Assembly (NCBI RefSeq): GCF_023078275.1
Contig: NC_062984.1
Coordinates: forward strand, 20,866,578 to 20,930,577
Reading direction: 5' to 3'
DNA from: Leguminivora glycinivorella
Lineage: Eukaryota; Arthropoda; Insecta; Lepidoptera; Tortricidae
Length of the DNA stretch: 64,000 nucleotides
The notes under the pieces are model-generated. The model did not search any database and had not been told where the DNA came from. It worked only from the letters and a program-made list of their open reading frames with translations. This document shows positions 19,941-30,689 of this stretch, piece by piece (position 1 is the stretch's first letter; the number at the start of each line of letters is the position of its first letter). A program made the position numbers and the translations under genes.

Positions 19941-20115
19941 ACTAGCGACCCGCCCCGGCTTCGCACGGGTACTATACCTACATGTAAACCTTCCTCTACA
20001 ATCACTCTATCTATTAAAAAAACCGCATCAAAATCCGTTACGTAGTTTTAAAGATTTAAGCATACATAGGGACATAGGGACAGAGAAAGCGACTTTGTTT
20101 TATACTATGTAGTGA
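19941..20115 (-). mobile_element. Helitron-like element, ACTAGCGACCCGCC family
   Basis: Read on the minus strand it starts ATCACTACATAGTATAAAAC and ends with a GC hairpin-like CCCGTGCGAAGCCGGGGCGG then GTCGCTAGT. A CTAG terminus preceded by a GC hairpin is the Helitron 3' signature. Confidence 0.78.
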
Positions 20116-20300
20116 TTAGTAGAATAGAATAGAAATCGTTTATTCGTGGTAAATTACAATAGGTATTAAAAATACAAACATTTAATTATTAGAACATAAT
20201 ATAAAAATTATCGTTTACCACGAAATGGTCCCGCCTCAGCATAATGCTAACCATACAGTCAGCGCTGGTCTTCCGGCGACACCATTTGTGGGCCACGGAC
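20116..20300 (-). mobile_element. LINE 3' end, ATTCT-repeat tail
   Basis: Minus-strand reading ends in TTCTATTCTATTCTACT preceded by GAATAAACGATTT, a typical LINE polyadenylation-like tail. Upstream, GAAGACCAGCGCTGACTGTA and CATTATGCTGAGGCGGGACC are words I associate with a lepidopteran LINE 3' UTR. The 88-codon minus frame here is probably not a gene. Confidence 0.55.
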
Positions 20301-21049
20301 GCAAACGTGCAACACGTCCTTAATATAACTTGAACGCGCCCATTTGTCATTCTTGGGTCGACGCCATCTTGTTGCGCCTGCGCGCTGCACGATGGGTTAG
20401 GTGCCATGATGACATTCATATGACATTTGAAAACCAAACGAAAACCATGTTGCACGTTTCACGATTGATATAAAATTACATTTCTACATTTCAAACAGTT
20501 CAATCTGCTAAAAAAGTAATAACTACATGGAACAAGCATAACGTTAACTCGTTACACGGAAAAATAAGTGCAATAATACATTGATTAAGTTCTTTGTTAC
20601 AAAAGCGTTTACGTTGCCGAAGCGTGTGTGCTCCGAAGTGCCAAGAAACAATATGCATACAGTTATCACCTATATAAGTGACGATTGGGTTACAGCAATT
20701 ATACGCACAAGTTACGATGCGGCAATAAATTGCGAAAACGCGGACACGAGATCAACAAGTGCGCTTTGGCTGTGTCTGTAAAGAAAGGACAATTAGTAAA
20801 AACATGTTTACATGACATTACAGTAAAACCAATGCGTCACGAAACTTAGATAACAAAAAAGAAAAAAAATCAGTAAGTAAGAACATGAAAAAAAAACAAA
20901 CAATAAAGTTTAAAACTAAACAATTTATTTGGGCGATGACGTAACAGCGTGGCTCCGTTGCGTCGTTTGCCCTGGTGTAGGATTCGGCAAGTTGCCCCGG
21001 AATCGCCGAAAAACCACACCTTTCGGCCAGAAGTCTGCGCTTGCGATGG
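20301..21049. other. No recognised gene; CG-bearing patch at 20935-21050
   Basis: 20301-20460 may be more of the LINE 3' region. The remainder is unrecognised. Confidence 0.4.
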
Positions 21050-21165
21050 TGTCCTGCGCTATATCGTCGCCTAGCACCCATAGTACAAGCTTTGCTTAGT
21101 TTGGGGCTAAGTTGATCTGTGTAAGGTGTCCCCAATATTTATTTAATTATTTAATTACTTACCAT
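21050..21165 (+). mobile_element. SINE body/3' end, diverged
   Basis: TATCGTCGCCTAGCACCCAT, AGTACAAGCTTTGCTTAGTT, TGGGGCTAAGTTGATCTGTG correspond to the 3' body of the SINE (compare ATCGTTGTCTGGGTACCCAC and GTGGGGCTCAGTCAATAAGT at 3100-3160). Ends in ATTTATTTAATTATTTAATT. Confidence 0.55.
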
Positions 21166-21213
21166 AATCATAATGTAATAAACTGTGCATTTTTTCGTGG
21201 TTACCAACATGCA

Positions 21214-21840
21214 TACCAACCATAAAAATGCTTAACTAATTTTCCAGCTAAATTGAAACCTAGGCTATTTAAACGTATAGATACTTAATATACTTTTATT
21301 ATTTAGATCTTATTTATACTTTTCGGCAAAGCATTTTTGTTACCGCAGAATTAAAACGTTGGTAATACTCATTTCATGTACCTACTAAGGGCATATGTAA
21401 TGTCAATGCAAACAAGGCCCGGCTATTAAGTTTCGAAATGTTATGTACATTTTATAACTTGATAAGTGTAAATGGTTCAAAAATTTCGTGCAGTAAGTAA
21501 AAAAGTAAAAAGTAAGTATTATTAAACAGAAAAACTATGGGTCTTATTTGATGCAGGTATGAAATAAGGCCCATGCCGCCCATGTGTCCACATGTTCACA
21601 ACCTTCGATACCCAAGAAGTAGCGCTGCGGAAATAGAGATGGATCGGATATAATCTTCAAAGATGAGCTATCAACAGCGCCAGTATTTGAGTGGTGGCCT
21701 CAGAGTGGAAGGCGACCCCTTCAAACGCCCAGTACTTATGATACACAATACACATAAACACAATACATTATAATATTTATTGCCCCGTAGGACAGCAGGC
21801 TACCCCACACTACTTTAATTAAGTACCTAATTTTGTCCCT
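21214..21840 (+). repeat. Long diverged direct repeat, copy B
   Basis: Counterpart of 18711-19585 without the MITE. AAATAAGGCCC occurs at 21562. Confidence 0.68.
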
Positions 21841-22680
21841 TTAAACTTAATATGAAATAAAGTCTGCCTATCTTGACCACATTGACCTTGACGCACTGTT
21901 TGTTAAGACTTGAACCCCTCTAATTTAGAGTACCATATCCTAAATGCATAGTCCTGAATAAATGTGTGTTAGACGTCAGACCGTAGTATAAATAAATACT
22001 TATCACAAAAATTGATGATTGAATTCATGAACACAATATTTACACAAAGTTATAAAACTTAAGAAGCGAGCGATGGGCCTTATTTAGAGAAGTAACTATT
22101 TAGGGCATTTTTTGATTCTATGTCTGCGAAGAAAATATACAAAACGGCATGATTGATAAAACTTAGAAGAAATATAAGCACTGTGCCTTATTAAGGGCAG
22201 GTACTGGTACCAACCTGAACAAACTATGTATTACTAAATAACGATGGGCCTCGTTTTTTTTTTAATATTTCAAAACATGACTTAAATTATTAATATTATG
22301 TCTGTTTTTATTTTGTGTAAATAAGTACATATAATATGACTAATATAACTACTTACCTAATTGGTGTTCGGCAGAATAGTAATAAATAAACAATGATGAC
22401 CGAATACCAAATTTTCGGCAAAATGGCTGAAAAGACCGAATACCAAATAGTTGCCTAATATTCGTAGAATCTATCGTAAAATACAGCATAACTTTATAAT
22501 TGTTACTAGTAAACCAATGACGAGAAAAGTTATGCATGTATAAAATAAACCTATACCTGTATGCAATTGTTACGTACCTATACTTATAAAAATATGGACT
22601 TAGTATTTCCACAGAATATATAATACAGATTCAAACTTTCACGATTTTTACACATATTTAAAATAAATAACAAAACACTA
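21841..22680. other. No gene; GGGCCTTATTT words at 22075 and later
   Basis: AT-rich. The motif shared with the preceding duplication (GGGCCTTATTT at 22075, GTGCCTTATTAAGGGC at 22182, ATGGGCCTCG at 22243) continues, suggesting that it is part of the same long element. Confidence 0.45.
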
Positions 22681-22736
22681 ACCTCCGACGTTTCAAGCAC
22701 GGCATTGTCCCCGTGGTCTCGGAGCAGACTGCTCTT
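22681..22736 (-). repeat. Stem-loop plus GAAAC repeat core
   Basis: Minus strand: a CACGG/CCGTG hairpin closely followed by GAAACGTCGGAGG. Comparable cores occur at 31282, 41600, 54660, 55953 and 60386. Confidence 0.5.
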
Positions 22737-22899
22737 TTTTGGACCACCAATTTTAAATATGAACATATAATAGTACGTATTTCTAACTAAAAGTTCGTCA
22801 AACACGGTATGTCGATATTTCGACGTAGTATATCGATAACTTTTCACATCACTAGATCATCGACATTAGATGTCGAGTATTTCCCATCACTTTATTTCA

Positions 22900-23300
22900 G
22901 TGTACGTATATAAAAACTTAGCCCCGCCCCTAAATTTGGTGCGATAGGGACAACTGCAGCTCAGGCGCGAAATCCCGCGTAAAAACTGCAAAAATCGAGG
23001 TTCCGCTCTCGACTGTTTCCTCCTCCAAAACTTAACCAATCATTACGAAATTTGGAAATCAGAATGACAAGGAAATTATCTGTGTCGGACCGTTTCGTTT
23101 TTTTGGATAATTGATCTCAGTTTTGAATACCACGCCTTTCTTTCTGGCAAATTCAATTAAGCCGTTTTTGCCAACTTTGAGAGGCTCTAATTCCTTTTAA
23201 AACAAAAATATCAAAAAAAGCAAAACGGTCCGACACAGATCATCTGGCAACCCTACTGCACCTGAAAATGGCAGGTTCTATCGTTCAGCGAATTTGGGAT
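22900..23300. repeat. Dispersed repeat with GGTCCGACACAGAT / TGTGTCGGACCG inverted words
   Basis: AATCGAGGTTCCGCTCTCGA, then TCTGTGTCGGACCGTTTCGT and, 150 bp later, the inverse ACGGTCCGACACAGATCATC. A related copy occupies 24545-24880 and carries a LINE tail. Confidence 0.6.
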
Positions 23301-24164
23301 GTTTTTTCGATTTTATATCGGTGTTGTACGGAATTTGGAAGTCCACGATACAGTTTTTGAGGAAAATGTCAAATAGTTAGTTAAATATCAAGGATATGAC
23401 CATAGATAAGACTTATGGCAAATTGTAATAAATTTAATAAGATTATTGACCTAGTTTCTCAGTAGTTTATCTGGTCCGTCTTTTAACTAAGCGTATTTTG
23501 AACAGTCGAAAATGTTAAATAGGTACGTAACAGATTTAGAACGTGCTTATAAATAAAGGAAAAATGAAAAAAAAATCACATCTCGAACCTGCGACTTTCT
23601 AGATTGCCACCCTATTCATAATTGAGGGAAGGCACGACATATTCCGCAGGCCTCTGGCTCTATTTGATAGCAACGTTATTTTAAACCTGATACTTCGATA
23701 AAATTATGACGTCTACTAAACCCTTGCATGCAGGGCTCTATTTCCACTTTTTTTCATTCACCTACAAAAAAATTGCATTATTTCAAACACCTAGTGTCCT
23801 TAGGTATCTAAAATCATCAAAGCAACTCTCAAACATGTCCCGAAAACAGACCCAGCCGAATTTAATTAAATAAATTTCCCATTCAAATTACTTAACGTAT
23901 CTGAGATTCTAAGATAAATGAGAGGCGTTTTCACAAATATATTAGTCGAGTTTTCACTTCGGCAGATTTTGACGTTAATTATAAGCTGCTGTCAGCCGCG
24001 AAGGAATTACATAAATACTTGTAACATGTTTTAACATGTCATTCAGTATGAAATATGAATTTTGTCGAATTCTTGTTCAGTTCTATCGATGACGTTCTAT
24101 AATGTTAACATACATATTTTTGAACAGATAAATAAATATTATAGAACACTTTTACACAGATTGA
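23301..24164. other. No recognised feature
   Basis: No coding pattern, hairpin or terminus found. Confidence 0.45.
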
Positions 24165-24345
24165 CTGAGTTCCACGGTAAGCTCAAGAAGGCTTGTGTTG
24201 TGGGTACTCAGACAACGATATGCATCCATGACTCAGGAACAAATATCTGTGCTCATCACACAAATAAATGCCCTTACCGGGATTCGAACCCGGGACCGCA
24301 GCTTAGCAGGCAGGGTCACTACCCGCTAGGCCAGACCGGTCGTCA
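24165..24345 (-). mobile_element. tRNA-derived SINE, near full length, minus strand
   Basis: Minus-strand head TGACGACCGGTCTGGCCTAG (A box) at 24345, B box complement GGATTCGAACCCGGGACC around 24280, then the body word ATCCATGACTCAGGAACAAA and GGGTACTCAGACAACGATAT. The 104-codon plus-strand frame here is a translated repeat (NPGPQLSRQGH). Confidence 0.88.
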
Positions 24346-24544
24346 GATCTTGTGTTACTATAAGCAGAAAAAATAAATTAATAGCTACTGTACATTTAAG
24401 ATGCAACAGAAGCGAAAATGCTAAAATAGATATGAGCCCCCCGTTCAATTTGGGAATTTCAGTTAAATAATTATATTCGTGTTATTAACTACATTTATCG
24501 AAAAAAAAAATCTTTAACAACAATTCAGTTAAAAGATATTTTGC

Positions 24545-24880
24545 AAAAAAATTAAATCGAGGTGCCCGTGCTCAACTGTTTCTGAATCCAAAATTTAATC
24601 AATAGGAACAAAATTTAAGAATCTGAATAACAATGAAATAAACTGTGTCGGATTGTTAATTATTTTTTTTTAGTATGGATAGGTAGAAGTTTGACCACGA
24701 TCACACCTGATGGTAAATGATGATGCGGTCTACGGTGGAGCACGCTTTTTGGCTTATGATTACCAAAGGCCGTTTTTTTAATTTTTTATGAGCTCTATCT
24801 AGCGTGTTTTAAAATCAAAATATCTAACAAAATCGAAACGGTTAGATACAGATAAAAATAATAAAAATAATGAAAGATAT
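24545..24880. repeat. Second copy of the TGTGTCGGA repeat, split by a LINE tail
   Basis: AAATCGAGGTGCCCGTGCTC and AAACTGTGTCGGATTGTTAA on the left, ATCGAAACGGTTAGATACAG on the right, with the tail at 24663-24765 between. Confidence 0.6.
24663..24765 (-). mobile_element. Retroposon 3' tail, minus strand
   Basis: Poly-T then AGTATGGATAGGTAGAAGTT, CACACCTGATGGTAAATGAT and CTACGGTGGAGCACGC. Same tail at 44692-44775. It interrupts the host repeat. Confidence 0.75.
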
Positions 24881-25099
24881 AATATGTATAGTACCTATAT
24901 AAATGTCCAGTTTTAATTAATTAGCGTGTTGGTAGAAAAGCCACAAATCTCTTATATCAGAAACCCGCCGCCTTTATAATCCATCTTATTAAGAGGAAAG
25001 GGGACGGCCGCTTCTCCATGCAAATATAATATTAACCTCATTTTCCTCTATGTTTATGACGTGATGCAACTCATTTCTATTGAACAGCCAATAGTTTTT
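24881..25099. other. No recognised feature
   Basis: Spacer without identifiable repeat ends. Confidence 0.45.
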
Positions 25100-25270
25100 G
25101 TTTTACAAGGGGGCAAAGTTGTTGTTTAACTGCACGTGCCAATATTGATATCCGAGCAAGCAAAAGATTCCAATATTGAACCGCGAGCCCAGCGAGCGAT
25201 TCAAAAAGTGGAATCTTGAGCGTTGCGAGGCACGAAGGTTTAAATACCAGTTGGTGTGGTAAAGAAATTT
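25100..25270 (+). repeat. ACAAGGGGGCAAAGT repeat, internally deleted copy
   Basis: Starts TTTACAAGGGGGCAAAGTTG and keeps GTGGAATCTTGAGCGTTGCG, then jumps to the far-end word CCAGTTGGTGTGGTAAAG. Fuller copies: 36247-37020 (-) and 62255-62678 (+). Confidence 0.75.
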
Positions 25271-25330
25271 TTTTCGGGATCGCATTGGTCTCATGATAAA
25301 AGTTGTTCAATGTGACCTCAAAAGTCACTC
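25271..25330. repeat. Fragment of the 27699-28111 fold-back family
   Basis: GGTCTCATGATAAAAGTTGT then TCAATGTGACCTCAAAAG matches the right arm of that element. Confidence 0.6.
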
Positions 25331-25439
25331 TTTGTAGGAGGTAGAGCATATAATAGGGAATGATAACGTATTCCACTTTGTGTGGTAGGGCACAGCACAT
25401 CAGCGGATATCATCTCGCTCGAATCTAGAGCAGAGCCCA

Positions 25440-25730
25440 ACTGGGGATGAAGTACCTCCGCCTTACAGAAGACCACAGACAAATAGCACTAGACCCTACT
25501 CATAGTGTTGTGTTCCTGCCGGTGAGTAAGGCTGCCAGAGCTCAACGAGGGTGCGGTGTGCTGGTGACGGAAGGACCTACGGAACTGCAAAACGGAGTGT
25601 ACAAGTTTCTAATGGGTTGGCAACGCGCACGTGACACTACTTGAGTTGCAGGCGTCCATAGGTGACGGTGACAGCTTTCCATCAGCCGGACCGTTTGCTT
25701 GTTTGCCACTGACGTAGTATAAAAAAAACT
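25440..25730 (+). mobile_element. Retroposon (ACGTAGTATAAAA family), longest copy
   Basis: Begins near CTGGGGATGAAGTACCTCCG and runs through GTGTACAAGTTTCTAATGGG, TTGAGTTGCAGGCGTCCATA and CTGACGTAGTATAAAAAAAA. Three other copies share the 3' portion (15339, 26380, 30690). No coding capacity, poly(A) end; SINE or LINE 3' end. Confidence 0.7.
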
Positions 25731-26379
25731 ACGCTAAATATATCTCGTCCTTTTTATTTCACCCCGTATATTTAAAGAGGAATAAGAGGCTTACGTTTGT
25801 ATGGTAAAGTGATTTTCCGCGGCCTGTCTACTCTCTGAGAAATAATTTAATTAAAGTGATGAACAGTCAAGTTATTTAATACAATTTTATAATTACTCCC
25901 GTAAGGTATCTGTTTGTTTACCTTATGAAAGGGTAACTTTAAGAGTGAAAGGTTTTCTTGTACACCCTTAATTTGTACTTTATTTACTTTACTTTATTTC
26001 GTTATAATAAAAGAAAAGTTACAATAAAGTTTTGTACTAATCTGCCAAACTGCACAGCAGTTTGTTGGCAGAAAATTATTCTACCCTCCACCATTTATGT
26101 TAAACCACTTATTTTGTAATTTATACAATGATAAAAAACCAAAACTTTAAACTACCATTTTATTGTCATGAAAATTTTAAAGTTTTTCTATCAAAATATT
26201 TCTCGATTTTTGCGCGTTTAGGTCCACTTTAAACTCTTGGATATGTATTTCCTTATAATTGTGCAAAATATCTTCATAATAATCTTTGGCTTTATAGATA
26301 TGGGTCAATAAAAAAATCCCACTTTCAAAGGACTTTCACCATGTAACGATGAACTACAGCATGAGGTTCTTCAAAAAAG
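25731..26379. other. No recognised feature
   Basis: AT-rich. TTTATTTCACCCCGTATATT at 25755 resembles terminal words of the 27699-28111 family. Nothing else. Confidence 0.4.
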
Positions 26380-26510
26380 GAGTGTACAATTTTTAATAGG
26401 TCAGCAACGCGCATGTGACACCCCTTGAGTTGCAGGCGTCCATAGGTTACGGTGACCGCTTTCCATCAGGGGGCCGTATACCTGTTTGCCACCGACGTGG
26501 TATTAAACAA
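26380..26510 (+). mobile_element. Retroposon tail, ACGTAGTATAAAA family
   Basis: GAGTGTACAATTTTTAATAG, TTGAGTTGCAGGCGTCCATA, ACCGACGTGGTATTAAA. Diverged copy. Confidence 0.65.
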
Positions 26511-27095
26511 AAATGTACAATTATTGAATTATCTATGCACGATAAGACCAAATTAATGGAGATATAAGACGACATTTTTTTGATTCTTGAAAATGTTCGA
26601 GACGGGTGTGCTAAATTGGTAATTGTTTATTCATACTTCGTTTTTCATCACACTTAATGTGGAAAAAAGATATAAAATAGTACAATACGATACTAGTGCG
26701 TAAAAAAGGAAGTTTGAAACAAGTGGCGATAAAGAGGTAGTGCGTAAAAAAGCACCATCTGTTGGTACTGAAAAAAAAACTGTTAACTGCTGATCGGTAC
26801 AATAATTGAAAATGGTGTGTGAATGGTGATTTAAATAATGTCTGCATTGTCAACCTCCACAAAAATTCTCGCTTTAATTACTGACTTTTTCAGAATTAAT
26901 TAAAGTCACCGAGAGGCCTAGGGGCAGCTCCGGCGGTACGTGCTCAAAATACTTTCCCACTCCCCTTTTTGTGTTAGACACTCCATTTTGTCTGGTAAAT
27001 GGGCGGGCTGCAGTTTTTGATACTTGAAAATGTTTGATAAATATAATATACATTATAGGCATTATATAGCCGGTATAGTGTTTGTGAACAAATGC
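26511..27095. other. No gene; repeat words at 26660-26760
   Basis: AGTACAATACGATACTAGTG and AAAGGAAGTTTGAAAC recall the repeat at 35068-35440. Confidence 0.45.
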
Positions 27096-27440
27096 TTGAG
27101 GCAGATCCTGCGTATCTTTTGGCCTAGCTGGATCACACGCTCACTTATGGAGAATAACTGGACAAGAACCCGTACACGAAGAAATCCAGTCGCGGAAATG
27201 GCATTGGAGTGGATACAGCCTCAGAAAACCTGATACCCACCTATCCAAAATGGCCCTCGCCTGGAATATACCCGGAAAGTGCAAACCATGCCGCCCTCAA
27301 TCAACCTGGCATCGTTCGGTTCAGCAGGAGCTCAGGGTGCTAGGCATGGAGTGGGAGGAGGTTGCCCAAACAGCCCAAGACCGGAGTAAATGGAGAAATA
27401 TGATTCGAGCCCTACACCCCAGCAGAGTGAAATGAATAAT
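27096..27440 (+). pseudogene. LINE C-terminal fragment (RKWxWxGxxLRKP type)
   Basis: CLRQILRIFWPSWITRS, then a one-base shift near 27142, then LWRITGQEPVHEEIQSRKW, HWSGYSLRKPDTHLSKMALA, WNIPGKCKPCRPQSTWHR and EEVAQTAQDRSKWRNMIRAL, stop at 27433-27435. The RxxxWIGHxLRKPxxxIxRxALxWNPxGKRKRGRPxxTWRR pattern and AxDRxKWR end are characteristic of an animal non-LTR polyprotein tail distinct from the other LINEs in the window. About 113 residues survive with one frameshift, so the copy is relatively young. No RT domain upstream. Confidence 0.82.
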
Positions 27441-27698
27441 ATGAAATATACTTACATTACACCAGAGTACTATGCACTATGCGGCATTCTCACTCCTTAC
27501 ACACATGCAAGGATGAAATACCTGAAACAACAAAAAAAAAACACTTATAAATGATTAGATTATCTACTTACTCGCTAAGCTTGCGGTTCAGTATTGCAAT
27601 ATTTCCCTGGCTCAGAATGCTCGCGTATCAATTTGATATTGACACAGTGTACGGTTAAACAACAACTTTGCCTCCTTGTAAAACAAAATGACTGTTGT
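27441..27698. other. Probable LINE 3' flank, otherwise nothing
   Basis: A run of A at about 27530 may mark the 3' end of the preceding LINE fragment. Confidence 0.4.
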
Positions 27699-28111
27699 AT
27701 TATACCTACACGGTGAAATAAAAAGAACCTGAACGGTTCTTGCTTTGTGGGCATAATTAACAACTTTAATTATGAGACCAAGGCTGAAATCGCAAAAAAA
27801 ATTGACTGAGCTATACATTTCTACTGTCATAATGCCGCTTCCTTCTTTTACCCGAAAGGGGCCCACATATTAAGTTAATTTTATTTTTATCTTTTCCTCT
27901 TATCGCAGATTGTTTCTCATTCATGTTTTAAGTATGTGTGGAACAAATAAAGCTTTTTTATTTATTATTTATTTAATGCCGCTTCCATAGAAGAGCCAAT
28001 TTTTTTTAGCGATTTCAGCATTGGTCTCATAATAATCATAATAAAAGTTGTTCATTATAACCTCAAAAGAAGGTAACTACGCAAAGTTACTTCACGCCCA
28101 CCCTGTATATT
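27699..28111. mobile_element. Fold-back DNA element split by a retroposon
   Basis: Left arm TGAGACCAAGGCTGAAATCG with upstream ATTAACAACTTTAATTA, right arm CGATTTCAGCATTGGTCTCA with downstream AAAAGTTGTTCATTATAA: inverted copies of each other. Ends approximate TACACGGTGAAATAAAAAG on the left and CTTCACGCCCACCCTGTATA on the right. The centre (TAATGCCGCTTCC) is duplicated because of the insertion at 27843-27973. Confidence 0.8.
27843..27973 (+). mobile_element. Retroposon tail inserted in the fold-back element
   Basis: Flanked by the 13-bp direct repeat TAATGCCGCTTCC at 27830-27842 and 27974-27986. The 131-bp body ends GGAACAAATAAAGC then TTTATTTATTATTT, an AATAAA-bearing tail. The long TSD and A/T tail indicate target-primed reverse transcription. 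Confidence 0.88.
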
Positions 28112-28704
28112 GAAAAACAAAAGCCATCGAACCAAAATCACTCATTGACCCGACTATAATCATGAACACTCAATGAATTAACATAAACTGCTAAATTAAC
28201 AAACATTCGCATTATTTCCAAATATATTTGACAATCAATTAAATCAAAATACAGAAAATAACTTTGTTTTCCGCAAAACAATACACTCGACACACGACCA
28301 TAGGAAATTGCCCACCGAATTGCGATAAATTCTTCAACGGTAATAAATTTAAGGAATTAAATTGATTAAACATAATATATGACGTTCTCAAATAAAAGGT
28401 ACCTTGTCGATTACCGAAAGGACGAAATTATATGGCTTAGTTATATGAGAGCATGTCTATGCCAACAAATTGTTTTTACAGTTTGGCGGGCACCTTAATA
28501 AATGTAGCCAGGTTATTTTTTTCTGAATAAATGTTTTTTTTTAATCTTAGATATTATCTTTGTGCGAATTACCTCTGAGATTCCTTTAAAAAAAAACTAG
28601 AAAATTTTCAAGTTTCTCAGGAGAGGAGAGGAGGAGGTTTTTTTTCTAGTCAGGACTAACAAAAATTAGTGCACATTTTCATATAATTATTTTCTTTTGT
28701 TTAC
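28112..28704. other. No recognised feature
   Basis: AT-rich; a purine run at 28617 (GGAGAGGAGAGGAGGAGG) stands out but has no context. Confidence 0.45.
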
Positions 28705-28915
28705 GGGTGATTCTCTGTAAGGATGTTCAACAAACAGTCCCCTGGCAATGATTTTTTAAAATATTTATTTATAAAATCAGAAATAGTTTGTATAATTTAA
28801 TTAAGGCAAATGGGTTTTATTAAATTATACTAACTATTTAGGATTTCATTAATAAATATTTCAAAAAATCATTGCCAGGGGACTGTTTGTTGAACATCCT
28901 TACAGAGAATCACCC
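28705..28915. mobile_element. Near-perfect fold-back MITE, GGGTGATTCTC ends
   Basis: Left arm GGGTGATTCTCTGTAAGGAT and AACAAACAGTCCCCTGGCAA, right arm its exact-looking complement ending CTTACAGAGAATCACCC; arms exceed 55 bp and the interior arms continue imperfectly. No coding. Near-identity of arms implies a young copy. Confidence 0.9.
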
Positions 28916-29631
28916 TTAAACATCATTTGCTTAAAATTATAGCACTTGCCTCCACTTAGAACCTGCACGAAGCACAACTAAGTAATGCAAACGACAACTA
29001 AACACTTAACACTTATCCGGGTAACATTTTTTTAACTAATCATTTAATACAACTGCACTTTCTATCACAAAGTGTAAACAAGCCATTACGGTAAGCGACA
29101 ATGTGGTACCTTTTGCTTGAGAATGCCGCATATAATTTCGGGCATGCGTTCAACCGTAGATAATAATTTGATTATAAAGAATGGACGGAAAGCGATGAAA
29201 ATATTATTGTTGAACACGATTGGTAAATAATTATACATTTATATTTATAATTATGTATTTATTCCTGTTGAAATTTAAGGAGAAATATTCCGGAATAAGT
29301 ATAGGCAAAGAGGATCGATTATTATAGAGAGTTACTGTCAAAGTAAAATGTGTAATCATAGTGCATAGACTGCCATCTCTCGACACAAGCTTAAAAGTTT
29401 TGAACCTCCTTTTTGACATTTGAGCCCATATTGCTAGCTTGATATGTCAAATATTAATATTTAGTGCCATCTAGCCGAGCATTCCCCAAAAGTGTAACGC
29501 CATCTAGGCCACACATTTTTCTCTAGGGCTTTGAGGTACGTTTTTTTCTTAGACTTTATCCGTCTTTACGGAGTTACATATGTCTTTAGTGTGTATAGGT
29601 GTAACGTTTCACTAAGGCTGATTGGAAGTTA
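28916..29631. other. No gene; CGCCATCTAG words near 29460-29520
   Basis: TGCCATCTAGCCGAGCATTC and CGCCATCTAGGCCACAC recall words in the 46625 repeat. Otherwise unrecognised. Confidence 0.4.
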
Positions 29632-29812
29632 ATCCATACTAATATTATAAATGGGAAAGTGTGTGTCTGTTTGTTTGTCCGTCTTTCACGGCAAAACGGA
29701 GCGACGAATTGTCATGATTTTTTTAAGTGGAGATAGGTGAAGGAATGGAAAGTGACATAGGTTACTTTTTGTCTCTTTCTAACGCGAGCGAAGCCGAGAG
29801 CAAAAGCTAATT
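29632..29812 (+). mobile_element. Helitron-like (Lep1-type) element, copy 3
   Basis: ATCCATACTAATATTATAAA to AGAGCAAAAGCTAATT; the terminal CTAG has mutated to CTAA. Confidence 0.78.
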
Positions 29813-29879
29813 AGCTATATCTTACAAAATTATAGCATGGGAAATATTGGTAGCGACGTATTACCTAACAACATATCTT

Positions 29880-30190
29880 AAAACTATGGAAATGGATTAA
29901 ATCGCGTATAATGAATTTACAATTCATCCCCAGTCCCCAATTTCAATTCATTCAATTTATCATCGGGATGAATTGTAAATTTCGTTTTCTTTCAACCCCT
30001 TAATTACTAAGATTCGTACTGAAGTTAGAGCAGTTTGATGTGCTCTGCCTGTCCCGTTCGGGAATACAAAAGAGCACATATAATTGTCCAAGTTTCAGTA
30101 CCACTCTAACTCTTACCTATAAAGGTTGAAGGAAAACCAAATTGTCATTGATATCGCAGTGACAGGCTGTTAAAGTAGGTGTTACAAAGA
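29880..30190. repeat. CTTTCAACCCCTTA repeat with flanks
   Basis: The 29985-30180 part repeats 19746-19885 (CGTTTTCTTTCAACCCCTTA, GTGCTCTGCCTGTCCC). Its left side carries inverted ATTTACAATTCATCCC and GGGATGAATTGTAAAT words, also at 15450. The right side (GTCATTGATATCGCAGTGAC) mirrors words near 19770. Confidence 0.6.
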
Positions 30191-30197
30191 CATATAA

Positions 30198-30342
30198 GTG
30201 AAAAACTTAGTCACCTGTTGTATGTGTGAGTGACGTGTTCGAATAGAGAACACATATTTAAAATTAGTAACACAAACAAAACAAACGCCTATTCAAACAC
30301 GTCACTCACACATACAACAGGTGACTTTCTTAAATTTTTCAC
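30198..30342. mobile_element. Fold-back MITE, GTCACCTGTTG arms
   Basis: GTCACCTGTTGTATGTGTGA plus GTGACGTGTTCGAATAG on the left, the complement CTATTCAAACACGTCAC plus TCACACATACAACAGGTGAC on the right. Outer arms extend with GTGAAAAACTTA and TTAAATTTTTCAC. About 145 bp with a 40-nt loop. Confidence 0.85.
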
Positions 30343-30684
30343 CTATACAAATATTTCGTTCCATTTTCAAAAGTTAATAAAAAAACAATCCACGCATTTA
30401 TATTCGACAATCCTGAATGAGTAAAGCAATATAAACATATCAAAAATTAACTGCGGGATGCAATTGGGAGAAATATTTTACAGGAAAAGCTTTTTGGATA
30501 ACGTATCACATACAGCTTCGGACGGGATATCGAGTTATCTGTTCGGGAGTGGAGCTAAATAAATTTAAACCCAGGCCCGATGGCCGTATTTCTAAAAATC
30601 GTAGTGCCTTTAATAGACGAGAAGTCTAGGTATAGAAATAAGTTAAAAAGAATGGAGAAATTAGAAACAATATTTCCTCCTTTT
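30343..30684. other. No recognised feature
   Basis: No termini or coding pattern seen. Confidence 0.45.
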
Positions 30685-30689
30685 TGCTG

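Noticed and set aside
20189..20455. 88-codon minus-strand open frame
   Set aside because: Overlaps a LINE 3' UTR with its ATTCT tail; no conserved motif.
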